A stretch of DNA of 64,000 nucleotides from Synechococcus sp. M16CYN (GTDB lineage Bacteria; Cyanobacteriota; Cyanobacteriia; PCC-6307; Cyanobiaceae), in contig NZ_AP029048.1 in the NCBI RefSeq assembly GCF_040371545.1, forward strand, positions 682,001 through 746,000. Direction: 5' to 3'. A model generated the notes under the pieces. That model was not told where the DNA came from. It did not search any database and saw only the letters and a program-made list of their open reading frames with translations. Positions 9,818-18,918 of this stretch are shown here, piece after piece. Every line of letters begins with the position of its first letter. Positions within the stretch are counted from its first letter, which is position 1. The position numbers were made by a program, and so were the translations under genes.

Positions 9818-10813
9818 ATGGCCCAGCTTTTTTATGACTCCGATGCCGATCTCGGTCTGCTGAACGGCAAAACCATAGCGATCATTGGTTACGGCTCCCA
9901 AGGTCACGCCCACGCTCTTAATCTCAAAGACAGTGACGTAAAAGTCATCGTAGGCCTGTACAACGGCAGTCGATCTATCAATAAGGCAAAAGCTGATGGT
10001 CTTGAAGTCTTGAGTGTGGCTGATGCTTCCGCTAAGGCAGACTGGATAATGGTGCTTCTGCCTGACGAATTCCAAAAAGAAGTTTACGACAAAGAAATTG
10101 CACCACATCTAAGTACAGGCAAGGTGCTGGGCTTTGCTCATGGCTTTAACATTCGCTTCGGGCTTATCAAGCCCCCTGCAGATGTGGATGTGGTGATGAT
10201 TGCCCCTAAAGGTCCGGGTCATACCGTGCGTTGGGAGTACCAAAACGGCCAGGGCGTTCCTGCGTTGTTTGCTATCGAACAAAACCCCTCTGGCAATGCT
10301 AGATCGCTTGCTATGGCTTATGCGAAGGGAATTGGCGGCACCCGTGCCGGTATACTTGAGACCAACTTCAGGGAAGAAACCGAAACAGACCTCTTTGGTG
10401 AGCAGGCGGTGCTCTGTGGTGGTCTCTCCGAGCTCATCAAGGCTGGTTTTGAAACCCTTGTAGAAGCAGGATACCAGCCTGAGCTAGCCTACTTCGAATG
10501 CATGCACGAAGTGAAGTTAATTGTGGATTTAATGGTGAAGGGTGGCCTAACGGCCATGCGGGACTCCATCTCTAACACCGCTGAATACGGTGACTATGTG
10601 AGCGGACCCCGCCTGATCACAGCTGATACCAAAGCTAAGATGAAAATGGTTCTAGCTGACATACAGGACGGGACCTTTGCGAAGAACTTTGTAGCCGAGT
10701 GCGAAGCCGGCAAGCCCAAAATGAAGAAGATGCGGAATCGCGATGCTCAGCATCCGATCGAAAATGTAGGTAAAAGTCTCCGTTCCATGTTCAGCTGGTT
10801 GAAACATGCCTAA
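9818..10813 (+). CDS. ilvC: ketol-acid reductoisomerase (class I)
   Basis: NADPH- and Mg-dependent enzyme of valine/leucine/isoleucine synthesis, converting acetolactate to dihydroxyisovalerate. The Rossmann motif is [18 protein letters not shown]. The metal-binding helix reads [16 protein letters not shown], and [13 protein letters not shown] is also typical. The 331-aa length is the short class I form. Its product feeds the same 2-oxoisovalerate pool used by PanB in this window. Its stop overlaps the start of cobD by 8 nt, which suggests translational coupling. Confidence 0.97.
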   Translation: MAQLFYDSDADLGLLNGKTIAIIGYGSQGHAHALNLKDSDVKVIVGLYNGSRSINKAKADGLEVLSVADASAKADWIMVLLPDEFQKEVYDKEIAPHLSTGKVLGFAHGFNIRFGLIKPPADVDVVMIAPKGPGHTVRWEYQNGQGVPALFAIEQNPSGNARSLAMAYAKGIGGTRAGILETNFREETETDLFGEQAVLCGGLSELIKAGFETLVEAGYQPELAYFECMHEVKLIVDLMVKGGLTAMRDSISNTAEYGDYVSGPRLITADTKAKMKMVLADIQDGTFAKNFVAECEAGKPKMKKMRNRDAQHPIENVGKSLRSMFSWLKHA

Positions 10814-11870
10814 TACAGCGACTATCCATCCCGAGATCGGGGTGGTATTTGCTGCCGGGCTGGATTGGATTATGGGGGATCCACCGTGGTTGTTGCACCC
10901 TGTCGTTGTGATGGGGTGGGTAATTCGGTGGATGCGTGAGTTTTTAGAAACAGTTGCTGGGACGAACCGATTGGCCCTGAGTTTGGGCGGTGGACTAATA
11001 ACCCTTTGCATAGTTCTCGGGAGCTGCGCGATAGGCTGGGCTGTCGAGCGTCTATGTTTTGCAGATTCACCAAATCACGAGTGGGGGTGGATACTTTTAG
11101 TGGTCGGGTTGGCCAGTGCCCTTGCAGCTCGTAGCCTTCGTTCTAGCGTTTTAGCTGTAGTGAAAGCGCTGACTATTCACTCCCACGATGGCGATTTTAG
11201 GTCAGCTCGCAAACAATTGAGCCGGATTGTAAGTCGCGATGTTAACCAGCTTGATGAATCAGAGATCCTACGAGCAGCAGCAGAAAGCGCTTCAGAAAAT
11301 GCTGTCGATGGTATCTTCGCTCCGCTGTTTTGGATGATCGTCGGAATAGCGCTCTGGAGAGTCAACATAAGTCTCCCAGGTCCTCTTGCGCTGGTATGGG
11401 CTTTTAAAGCAAGCAGCACCCTGGATTCAATGCTCGGATACAAAATTGGAAAACTGCAATGGATTGGCACAGTTGGAGCCTGTTTAGATGACCTTCTTAC
11501 TTGGGTCCCATGTCGGCTTGTTATGTTGTCGTTGCCATTGGTATCACGATCGTGGAACCGTTGGCTGATTTTGGTGAAGGCGGCTGAACGAGACGGTGCC
11601 CCTGATCCATCCCCGAATGCAGGACGTTCGGAAGCTATTTTTGCTCACTGCGCTGAAGTACAACTTGGAGGATGTAACCGTTACAAATCTAGTTGGGTTA
11701 ACAAGCCAATTCTAGGCATGAACTACCCGCCAGCTGACCAAGCTGCGATTTTGACAGTGCTTAACCTTAGCCATAGGCTGGAGGGGCTATGGCTGTTTAG
11801 CATATTACTTGTGCATTTAAACCCAGCCTCTATCGAGTTAGCTTCAATAAGCACCTCGATCAATTGGTAA
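10806..11870 (+). CDS. cobD: adenosylcobinamide-phosphate synthase (CobD/CbiB)
   Basis: Integral membrane enzyme that attaches aminopropanol (or its phosphate) to adenosylcobyric acid in corrinoid synthesis. The N-terminal [19 protein letters not shown] is the family signature, followed by several hydrophobic segments and the [14 protein letters not shown] and LDSMLGYK motifs. Length is 354 aa. Together with cobQ at 43.6 kb it shows a retained late corrinoid pathway (pseudocobalamin in related cyanobacteria). The 3' end overlaps the convergent sugar transferase by 27 nt. Confidence 0.93.
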   Translation: MPNTATIHPEIGVVFAAGLDWIMGDPPWLLHPVVVMGWVIRWMREFLETVAGTNRLALSLGGGLITLCIVLGSCAIGWAVERLCFADSPNHEWGWILLVVGLASALAARSLRSSVLAVVKALTIHSHDGDFRSARKQLSRIVSRDVNQLDESEILRAAAESASENAVDGIFAPLFWMIVGIALWRVNISLPGPLALVWAFKASSTLDSMLGYKIGKLQWIGTVGACLDDLLTWVPCRLVMLSLPLVSRSWNRWLILVKAAERDGAPDPSPNAGRSEAIFAHCAEVQLGGCNRYKSSWVNKPILGMNYPPADQAAILTVLNLSHRLEGLWLFSILLVHLNPASIELASISTSINW

Positions 11871-12677
11871 TAGCAGTAAGCTAAACGTGCGAGCAATGAT
11901 AGCGCAATCGAGCGCAAAAGAACGGCCACGGACATAAGCCAAATCAAGCTTCACTCGTTTCTTGTAGCTGAGGTTATTGCGCCCACTCACTTGCCAAAGC
12001 CCTGTTAATCCTGGGCGTACAGCCACTACTTCATCCATGTAAGGACCATAACGGACTAGCTCTTTATCAACGATTGGTCGCGGGCCAACTACACTCATAT
12101 CACCGAGTAATATGTTTATGAACTGAGGTAGTTCATCAAGACTGGAACTCCTTAAAAATTTGCCAATCCGAGTGACGCGGGGATCGCACCGTAATTTGAA
12201 GTCTCGTTCATATTCGGCTTTAAGCTCTGGGTCTTCTATTAAAAAGGCGGCCAATGTAGCGTCAGCATCAGGGCGCATGGTACGGAATTTGATACAGCCG
12301 AAGTATTTGTAATCCCGTCCGACGCGGCGCTGAACGTAAAAGATTGGACCTGGGGAACCAAGCTTGATCAGACAAGCCAACAGCAGTAGCACGGGAGATC
12401 CCAAAGTGAGAACGGCGAGCGAGAAGATCACATCTCCACTACGCTTGAGTCCGCGTTCTGTCCGGTTCTGCTGACGAATCAGTGTCTTTGTTGTCAACGT
12501 GGACGGAGAAGCAAAAATCGCAGCCAGATATGGGCGATAGGTTCGTCTGCTGACATTTAGGCTGATCACCTTAGGCAAAGATGGCCGGAGAGCTTTCGTC
12601 GAAAACCCAGTATGCGTCTCAACATACTCAACTTTAGGACAATAACCCTGGCGGTCTGGTTCGGTCACTCGCAGCAA
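11844..12677 (-). CDS. exopolysaccharide initiating sugar transferase (bacterial sugar transferase domain)
   Basis: Membrane phosphoglycosyl transferase that loads the first sugar phosphate on undecaprenyl phosphate. After about 80 variable residues come KRSGDVIFSL, a hydrophobic re-entrant segment, the PIFYVQRRVGRDYKYFGCIKFRTM motif region, SSLDELPQFINIL, GDMSVVGPRP and RPGLTGLWQVSGR, all classic for WbaP/WcaJ-type enzymes. At 277 aa it has only the catalytic module, without the long polytopic N-terminus of WcaJ. Its start overlaps the preceding glycosyltransferase by 44 nt, so the pair forms one unit. Confidence 0.9.
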   Translation of the reverse strand: MLRVTEPDRQGYCPKVEYVETHTGFSTKALRPSLPKVISLNVSRRTYRPYLAAIFASPSTLTTKTLIRQQNRTERGLKRSGDVIFSLAVLTLGSPVLLLLACLIKLGSPGPIFYVQRRVGRDYKYFGCIKFRTMRPDADATLAAFLIEDPELKAEYERDFKLRCDPRVTRIGKFLRSSSLDELPQFINILLGDMSVVGPRPIVDKELVRYGPYMDEVVAVRPGLTGLWQVSGRNNLSYKKRVKLDLAYVRGRSFALDCAIIARTFSLLLLPIDRGAY

Positions 12678-13863
12678 CGGCGTAGTATGTCTGGTGCTGT
12701 GCCCAGGCTCGAAGCAAAGAAGCTTTAAACCGTGAGACGAATGTTTTGGGACAAAAGCATTCAGCCCGGGCTCTGATTTTTGCAGGATTCAGCCGATGCC
12801 ACAGTCGGTTGTGCTCAAACCACTGCACAGCTTGTACAAGTGACTCTGCCGTTTGATCGGGGAAAAGCACGCCAGTTGGCTCTGAACAACCGTTAACAGC
12901 GCAACATACTGTGTCCAATAGACCACCTCGACCCAGACCAATTACTGGAGCACCAGCAGCCATGGCTTCTACCGGGGCGATTCCAAAATCTTCAAGTCCC
13001 CCATGTATAAATGCACGGCAGCGCGACATTAACCTTTCCACCTGCTTGTGAGACTGACGACCCAAGAGAGTGATGCTTGAGCCGGCGAGGGTTTCTAATC
13101 GAGAACGTTCTGGACCATCTCCAACTACAAGCAAGGGAAGCTTGAGGTGATTGAAAGCCTCCATGACCAAATCGACACGCTTGTAAGGAACTAAACGGCA
13201 GACGCACAAGTAGTTTGAGTCTCGGGCGGAATCCCAACGAAAGCGGTGAACGTTAACGGGAGGATGGATTACTTCAGCGTCGCGTCCCCAAAACTTACGA
13301 ATTCGCCGAGCGGTAAATCGTGAATTAGCGATTATGTGGTCAACTCGTTGAGCACTAAGTTGATCCCATTGTCTCAATACATGCAATTGCCAACGAATCA
13401 GAGGTCCCAAGCCATGGCGTGCCAAAGCTGAACGGTTTAAGTAGGTATGCATTTGGTCCCATGCATAGCGAACCGGCGTATGCACATAACTAACATGGAG
13501 TTGGTCAGGCGACGTAAGTACCCCCTTCGCCACAAGATGGCTACTGCTGATTACAAGCTCAGTATCAGTAAGGTCAATCTGTTCAATAGCCATGGGGAGT
13601 AGCGGCAGGTATTGCTGGACATGACTTACACCCCAGGGGAAATGCTGGATCGGGCTTGTGCGAATGGCATGCTCAGAAAACCAACTCCCTTTACGGTAAC
13701 TTTCATCATTGACGAGGGATGCTAGTAATGGTTGTCGACCAAGATCCCTCAATAAGCGGTCCAAAGCCTCCACAACAAGTTCAGCGCCTCCAATCGATCT
13801 TGGAGTGAACCAATCATGAACAAGAGCAATGCGCTGGGGCAAGGAATCGGATGTTAGCGACAT
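12634..13863 (-). CDS. GT4-family glycosyltransferase, surface polysaccharide synthesis
   Basis: GT-B fold glycosyltransferase of 409 aa. The N-terminal donor/acceptor domain begins RIALVHDWFTPRSIGGAE. The GT4 C-terminal domain shows VCRLVPYKRVDLVMEAF, a sugar-nucleotide site FIHGGLEDFGIAPVEAMAAGAPVIGLGRGG, and the E-x7-E pattern. Substrate unknown. I took the ATG at 13863 (MSLTSDSLPQ) over an upstream frame start at 13887. With the downstream sugar transferase it probably builds part of an exopolysaccharide or capsule. A variable surface locus next to an acquired cassette is a common arrangement in genomic islands. Confidence 0.88.
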   Translation of the reverse strand: MSLTSDSLPQRIALVHDWFTPRSIGGAELVVEALDRLLRDLGRQPLLASLVNDESYRKGSWFSEHAIRTSPIQHFPWGVSHVQQYLPLLPMAIEQIDLTDTELVISSSHLVAKGVLTSPDQLHVSYVHTPVRYAWDQMHTYLNRSALARHGLGPLIRWQLHVLRQWDQLSAQRVDHIIANSRFTARRIRKFWGRDAEVIHPPVNVHRFRWDSARDSNYLCVCRLVPYKRVDLVMEAFNHLKLPLLVVGDGPERSRLETLAGSSITLLGRQSHKQVERLMSRCRAFIHGGLEDFGIAPVEAMAAGAPVIGLGRGGLLDTVCCAVNGCSEPTGVLFPDQTAESLVQAVQWFEHNRLWHRLNPAKIRARAECFCPKTFVSRFKASLLRAWAQHQTYYAVAASDRTRPPGLLS

Positions 13864-14330
13864 AGTTTGACTAAAGTATTGATACAAAATTTCTTGGCTT
13901 GTTGCAATCCGCCCCCCTTAAGAGCTCACGATGTTGCTCTTGAATAAGAGGCTAGTTCCTGGGAATAAGCAACTTCCTTAATGTGAAAAAAAACTAAAAG
14001 ATCTTTTGAAAACCCTTCGGTCTATTAACAAAAAAAGCGCAAGCGTCTTCATATCTTAAGTTGATAGAGGTCGGATTGTTGTGGGCACCCTCTCCTTCGA
14101 CGAGACACAAACACAAGGCCCTCGCCGTTAACGACCTAGAAAACCATTGACAGTGGTGTTGCCATTATCAAGAGGGTAAGTAGCAATTAGGATAATAGAA
14201 GCTTTAAACGAATTCCTTGATCCGAAAAGTGCCGTGAATTATAGAACTAGTCAACTAATCATATTCGTAGCGGGAGCGATTGTTAACAAATACGCTTCTC
14301 TTTTAGACATCACATTTGGATGCTCTAATA
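13864..14330 (+). other. intergenic spacer, no gene seen
   Basis: About 470 nt between the polysaccharide pair and the 3' end of the helicase cassette. I see no credible reading frame, tRNA or strong terminator. One 12-bp palindrome (aaaagatctttt, 13996-14007) is the only symmetric element noticed. It probably holds the promoter of the minus-strand glycosyltransferase. Confidence 0.6.
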
Positions 14331-16868
14331 CTAATAAAAAGATTCTCTTATAAATTGACACAGATTTTTTGCTGCCGTTGCGTCTTTCTCAATCCAACCA
14401 TCTTGGAACCAATCCCAGTAAGGTAGGTATTTGATAGTCCAACCTGCTCTCTTTAAAGCATTTGCACGTTCAAGGTGATCATCTGTGTAAGTGGAGCCAT
14501 CAGCAAGGTAATGATGCTTACCATCAACTTCTATCCCCACTGCTTTTTTAGTTAATCGATCATAGACAACCAGATCCAGTCTGAAACCGCATGTGTGGAC
14601 TTGATTATAAAGAACAAGTCTTTGTGGATAATCACTCTGAATGAGATCAGAAATTACATCTGCAACAATTAATTCGAACTCTGATTCGCATGCTAACGGT
14701 TCATAGGTCCAGCCAATAGGCAAATATCCAAGATCGATATCTTTGATATTCTTTATGCCTTGTCCCATCTTAGCAAGCATTTGCCGCATTAGCAGCATAT
14801 TAGACGGTAATTTTCCATGTATAAAATAAGTAAAGTATTTTGCACGACTCGTTGCAACATTAAACCTATTCTGATCTTCCATAAATGCCTTAGAGTGTTT
14901 CTGTTCTTCATCTAAAGATGGCGTAAAAATGATTACGTCTCTCTCATTTCCCTGAAACTCTTCTGGTGTTCCAATCATTAGGGAAATATTATCTTGCTCT
15001 TCATCAGACAAACGGCGAAGTGCTTCCTCTTTCATGAAATTTACTTGATCTCTTATGAAAGAGACAACTCCAACATTAATGAACTCATTGTGCGCTAAAG
15101 GTGCTATCAAAAACACACTTTGAGTTAATGGTGTTGGTGTATTTCTAGCAAAAGACTCGATGATTTCAAAAGCACAATCAACCTCGCCTTTATTAATTTG
15201 TGAATTCTCCTCACGTTTTGTAGAGACCTGCAGGTCCATGAACGCGTTAATTGCCTTGTTTTCCGGTAATGCAGTCATGATTCTAAGTCCCTTTCCCGAC
15301 CCTTCGTCTGAATAGAATTGATCGCTTGTAAATTCAGCAAGCATAGGAAGTGATCTAAAATGCTCGTTTAGTAGTACGGGAGCAGCAGTAACTGGATTCA
15401 GGTCATTGCGGATCAAATCAAGGATGGAAGACTCAGAGACAAGCAGGTCTCTATCCCCTGCAGTCTTGAAATCCAACGGGTATCCAGGGAGTCCGGAGAA
15501 GTACTTGTTCCAGGTTAACTTTTCAAAGACCTTGCTAAGGAAGATAACTCCGCCTGACTTAATCCCTAATTGCTTATGATCTCCAACAATGCAAAATCGC
15601 TTGGCACGAAAAAGGATTGGAAATATTTCTGCTAAATTGACTTGTGATGCTTCGTCAAGTATCAGCAGATCGAACGGCTCTGCTTCGAATGGCAAGTAGG
15701 GGTGAAGCGATTTAATCTCACCCATTACAATTGGAAAGACTTGGAAGAGCATATCAAATTCAATTTTTGCATTTGCACTTTTCACTCTATTAATACTCTT
15801 CCAGTATAATCTCTTGTAGAAAGCATCTAATGCATCTCTATATTTAGAATTCTGAAGCAGGTTATTAACCCGTATTGAGTGACTACTTGAGAGAAGTTCG
15901 GCAAGAATTGATTCCTTTGGGTTTGAAGGATAAAGTTCATTATTCCTTCGCTCAAAAGTTTTGCGTATTACTTCCAGAGGTTGATTAACAACGCTTCTCT
16001 GCAGTTGCTGAGCATCGGCAAAATAAGATAAGTATGTCAGTGTAAGAATTAATACTTCTTCCTTATATTGATTATATTGTTCGATCTCGAAGTTAAGTGC
16101 TCTAAGCACTGCTGTCGATAGAATTTTTAATCTTACCGCCTCTTTCAGGGATATTTCCCCCCCACTGCATCTTGATAACTCTCGAATATTGATACATTCT
16201 TTGAGCATTCTTCTTGCTTTTAAGCGAGATTTGTTGTTTTGAATGGGATTTATTTTTTTGATGATTGTTTCAGAAAGTGCAAAATCTTCTTCAAGTATTT
16301 TTCGACAATCAAGTGCTCTTTGATTGTTATTGTAATATTGTCGCAACTCAGATTCAAGGTTAAATATTTTCGATGCATAATTTTGTTTCTCAACAATTAA
16401 AGTATCCACTGTTTTAGATAGTCTCTCTAGTTCATTCTCCTCGATGCTTGTTTGGCAATCAGTTGCCCTGCTGAGTAAATCGTTAATCACGCCCCGGGTT
16501 TTTTGCTTTGTCCGTTTGTCATCTGAAATATAAAGGCACGCGGAATCGCCAAGTATATCTGTTACGTTTTTATAAACGATGTCAACAGCAGGCTTCTTCT
16601 GAGAAGCGACAAGCACTTTCATGCCTATCTCGCTCGCTGTTATTGCAAGTGCTGAGATTGTAAATGACTTACCAGTTCCTGGAGGACCTTGAATATAAGA
16701 GATGTCATTCTGTAGTGCACGATAGATTGCTGTTTTCTGTGATTTAGATAAGGAAAAAGGAAGTCTTGCTAAGGATACAAAAATATCATTATCCTCAATT
16801 TGCTTATGTCTAGATTCGAAATTCTTTCCGGCAAAAACTGATTGAAGTAGTCGCTCAAGAGTAGTCAT
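14331..16868 (-). CDS. large SF1 helicase (DNA2/NAM7 type) with C-terminal PD-(D/E)xK-like nuclease domain
   Basis: An 845-aa protein. Helicase motifs in order: LSKSQKTAI (Q-like, residues 40-48), Walker A GPPGTGK (61-67), Walker B LLILDEAS, motif III CIVGDHKQLG, motif IV NEHFRSLPML, motif V GTPEEFQGNERDVI and motif VI RFNVATSRAK. Between Walker A and B lies a long insertion of about 300 residues with helical, Leu/Glu/Lys-rich sequence. The last 110 residues form a separate domain with an acidic SEFE, FRLDLVVYD and GIEVDGKHH, which fits a Vsr/DUF559-like PD-(D/E)xK nuclease. The start overlaps the upstream gene by ATGA. Base use is clearly more AT-rich than housekeeping neighbours, a sign of acquisition. 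A defence or plasmid-control role is inferred. Confidence 0.85.
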   Translation of the reverse strand: MTTLERLLQSVFAGKNFESRHKQIEDNDIFVSLARLPFSLSKSQKTAIYRALQNDISYIQGPPGTGKSFTISALAITASEIGMKVLVASQKKPAVDIVYKNVTDILGDSACLYISDDKRTKQKTRGVINDLLSRATDCQTSIEENELERLSKTVDTLIVEKQNYASKIFNLESELRQYYNNNQRALDCRKILEEDFALSETIIKKINPIQNNKSRLKARRMLKECINIRELSRCSGGEISLKEAVRLKILSTAVLRALNFEIEQYNQYKEEVLILTLTYLSYFADAQQLQRSVVNQPLEVIRKTFERRNNELYPSNPKESILAELLSSSHSIRVNNLLQNSKYRDALDAFYKRLYWKSINRVKSANAKIEFDMLFQVFPIVMGEIKSLHPYLPFEAEPFDLLILDEASQVNLAEIFPILFRAKRFCIVGDHKQLGIKSGGVIFLSKVFEKLTWNKYFSGLPGYPLDFKTAGDRDLLVSESSILDLIRNDLNPVTAAPVLLNEHFRSLPMLAEFTSDQFYSDEGSGKGLRIMTALPENKAINAFMDLQVSTKREENSQINKGEVDCAFEIIESFARNTPTPLTQSVFLIAPLAHNEFINVGVVSFIRDQVNFMKEEALRRLSDEEQDNISLMIGTPEEFQGNERDVIIFTPSLDEEQKHSKAFMEDQNRFNVATSRAKYFTYFIHGKLPSNMLLMRQMLAKMGQGIKNIKDIDLGYLPIGWTYEPLACESEFELIVADVISDLIQSDYPQRLVLYNQVHTCGFRLDLVVYDRLTKKAVGIEVDGKHHYLADGSTYTDDHLERANALKRAGWTIKYLPYWDWFQDGWIEKDATAAKNLCQFIRESFY

Positions 16869-17632
16869 TGTGAGATCCCTTGTGCAAGATCATTCAGTGC
16901 CCGGTATGTGCTCAGTCCTGGTGGTATTGGAGCAAAAAATATCCAGTCACCAGGACAATAGAAAAATTTCTTGATTTTAGTGATATCTCTTGCCTCAATC
17001 GCTGACTTAACACATGCTAAAGGTGACTCTAAACATTCGCATGGAGTTTTAGTAAATATTTTGAAGTCGCTAACAAATTTATCTGACAATGCTGCCATAC
17101 TTACTAATTCCTCAAGACCGACATTATCTAGTTTCTCCTCAATATCCTGCACTATTTGACTCCCTGTCAAATTTGCATCTGGATCAAAAGCAGCATATGC
17201 TTCTTCTTCTTCGTCTGTATTTTTTGAAATCAATGCAGTCGCTAGATCATAGTTAACTACCCATTCGGAAATTTGACATTCTCCATTTTCTTCAAAAATG
17301 ACCTGCCCATAAATTATTGGAGCAGCAATTAATCTAAGGAAATTCCTTGTACCCACCTTTTTAGTGTAAGTGCCCGCAAGCATGCCTACGCCACAGAAAA
17401 TACCATTCCCAATTTTCTGTTGGTCAATTTCTCTCTTGTAACCCTCGTTACCTGTATTCTTCAGATCAGAAAAATGAATATTAGTTATCCGCTGAAATCT
17501 ACTTTTAATTTTTCGCTTTGATGTTGTTATTAGAACTTGTGCATAATCTCCACCTGATGCGGAGCTGAATGCAACTTTTCTGCTCATATCTCGGAGATAA
17601 AGCAAATAGCGTTCGCTAAGATTACTATTCAT
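16865..17632 (-). CDS. unknown protein, probable partner or detached N-terminal domain of the helicase
   Basis: A 255-aa protein from the ATG at 17632; the frame also opens at a TTG at 17641 that overlaps the previous stop. I recognise no named family. It has a mixed alpha/beta N-terminal half, an acidic stretch (TDEEEEAYAAFDPD), a Cys-containing region (TPCECLESPLAC) and a C-terminus FAPIPPGLSTYRALNDLAQ. In my recollection many fused DNA2/NAM7-type helicases carry such a pre-helicase segment just before the Q motif, so this may be a split-off N-terminal module. It is coupled to the helicase by a 4-nt ATGA overlap. AT-rich like the rest of the cassette. Confidence 0.75.
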   Translation of the reverse strand: MNSNLSERYLLYLRDMSRKVAFSSASGGDYAQVLITTSKRKIKSRFQRITNIHFSDLKNTGNEGYKREIDQQKIGNGIFCGVGMLAGTYTKKVGTRNFLRLIAAPIIYGQVIFEENGECQISEWVVNYDLATALISKNTDEEEEAYAAFDPDANLTGSQIVQDIEEKLDNVGLEELVSMAALSDKFVSDFKIFTKTPCECLESPLACVKSAIEARDITKIKKFFYCPGDWIFFAPIPPGLSTYRALNDLAQGISQ

Positions 17633-17637
17633 AAACC

Positions 17638-17898
17638 TCAAAGAGAAACGGTATTCTTAAGAGTTTCCTCAAGATCTTTCACTGCATTAATAATTGCAAC
17701 TTGTGCTGTCTCTACTTTCTTGACCTCATTAGTAATAGATTCGACCGTTTGAACTAATTCCTGGTTGCTTGCTTTTAAAGCAGCTTCAAGTTCCTCAGAT
17801 CGCTTCTTGATTTTGTCTTTTTCCAGGAAAATGATAAAGGTGAGAAGCGCAGTGACTACAGGATTCGCCACTGCTGCCACTGCAAGGAAAGCGTTCAT
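17638..17898 (-). CDS. small membrane-anchored coiled-coil protein, first gene of helicase cassette
   Basis: An 86-aa protein with one N-terminal hydrophobic segment (about residues 3-24, FLAVAAVANPVVTALLTFII), a charged junction (LEKDKIKKRSEE), and a heptad-like coiled coil to the end (LEAALKASNQELVQTVESI...). No family recognised. The architecture resembles membrane tethers or phage-type spanin/holin-associated and toxin-regulator proteins, but none can be assigned. It starts the minus-strand unit and its stop overlaps or abuts the next gene, so all three are likely one operon. Confidence 0.7.
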   Translation of the reverse strand: MNAFLAVAAVANPVVTALLTFIIFLEKDKIKKRSEELEAALKASNQELVQTVESITNEVKKVETAQVAIINAVKDLEETLKNTVSL

Positions 17899-18831
17899 GG
17901 GTGTCTAATTACGGGAACTACCTTGTAAGTCTGTTACTGCTCTCTAGGTCTAACACCAGTGCAATTGATTTCTGCAAACATTTTATTATAAGACAATGAG
18001 GTTGTCAGATTTTCCAACAACCAAATGCAAATGGAAACAAACTTTAAAAGCTAAAGTCATCAAAGAGAATGGCATTTTAACAATACAGTTTGATTGTTAC
18101 ATTATTGACAGCAACTATTTCTGGAATATCCCTATTTGTAAAATCGAGATGCTCGTTACTTGACCGCTTTATAAAGTGTCTTTGGTTAAGCAATAGCACT
18201 TAAAGAAGAAATAAGTAGGTTACGTTGTTGTCCTCAAAGCAACCGTCAGTATCATGTTTACCGATACTAGTTGCTCTTAGCCCTGAGTATGATTCAATGG
18301 GCTAGTAAAAAGGTTATGACTGTTACTGGTTAAGTTACACTATCTTGGTTAGAACTAAGTGAGGATAGTTATTAACCTAAATCAGTTCTCAAAAAGAGCA
18401 TTCATGTCCAAATTTATGATAAACCGGTAAATATACAAAAACCGGTTAAGTTTGCACCCATCTCGATTAATTTGTGTTTGGTTTAATAAAAGCGAAGCGA
18501 TTTCTGATCTAAAAATTGATACCTTGACACCTGTAAGGAGACAGGTAAATTCTGGCAGTTGTTTAGAGATTAACTAGGCCAAGGAGTTTCTGATTCTGCT
18601 GTACACTATCCAAATCTTCTCCCTATAGAGAGAGTCACCATAACTTGCCTTCTAACGCTTGTCCGTTGTCTGAAAGGAAGGACTCTCCGAGTCAGAGAGA
18701 GGCATTATCCCCCGCCCCTATTCACATTTTCGGAGCATAATGATATTTCTAAGGATTCCCCTGGAATAATTAAATGGCCTAAGTTGCTTTCAGAGCAAAT
18801 TTCTCTGTAATCTTTTGGGATTAGCTAAAAA
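17899..18831 (+). other. AT-rich spacer between helicase cassette and tRNA-Ser
   Basis: About 930 nt with no credible coding frame. It holds small inverted repeats only (for example acctgt...acaggt near 18530) and is the likely promoter region for the minus-strand cassette. It is the boundary zone in which an integration site downstream of the tRNA 3' end would lie. I searched for a second copy of the tRNA 3' end by eye beyond the cassette and did not find one. Confidence 0.55.
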
Positions 18832-18918
18832 CGGAGAGGGAGGGATTCGAACCCTCGAGGGCGCTAACCCTACACGATTTCGAGTCGTGGGCGATCAACC
18901 GGACTCCGCCACCTCTCC
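18832..18918 (-). tRNA. tRNA-Ser(CGA)
   Basis: The minus strand folds into a class II tRNA. Acceptor GGAGAGG pairs with CCTCTCC and the discriminator is G. The D arm begins GCGGAGTCC. The anticodon stem is CACGA/TCGTG with loop CTCGAAA (anticodon CGA, codon UCG). A long variable arm (AGGGTTAGCGCCCT) and a T arm GAGGGTTCGAATCCCTC follow. CCA is not encoded. Its 3' end faces the helicase cassette. Confidence 0.97.

Noticed and set aside
14080-14100. CCCTCTCCTTCG as candidate att copy of the tRNA-Ser 3' end
   Set aside because: Only about 8 bases match the tRNA end (CCCTCTCC); too short to call an attachment site.
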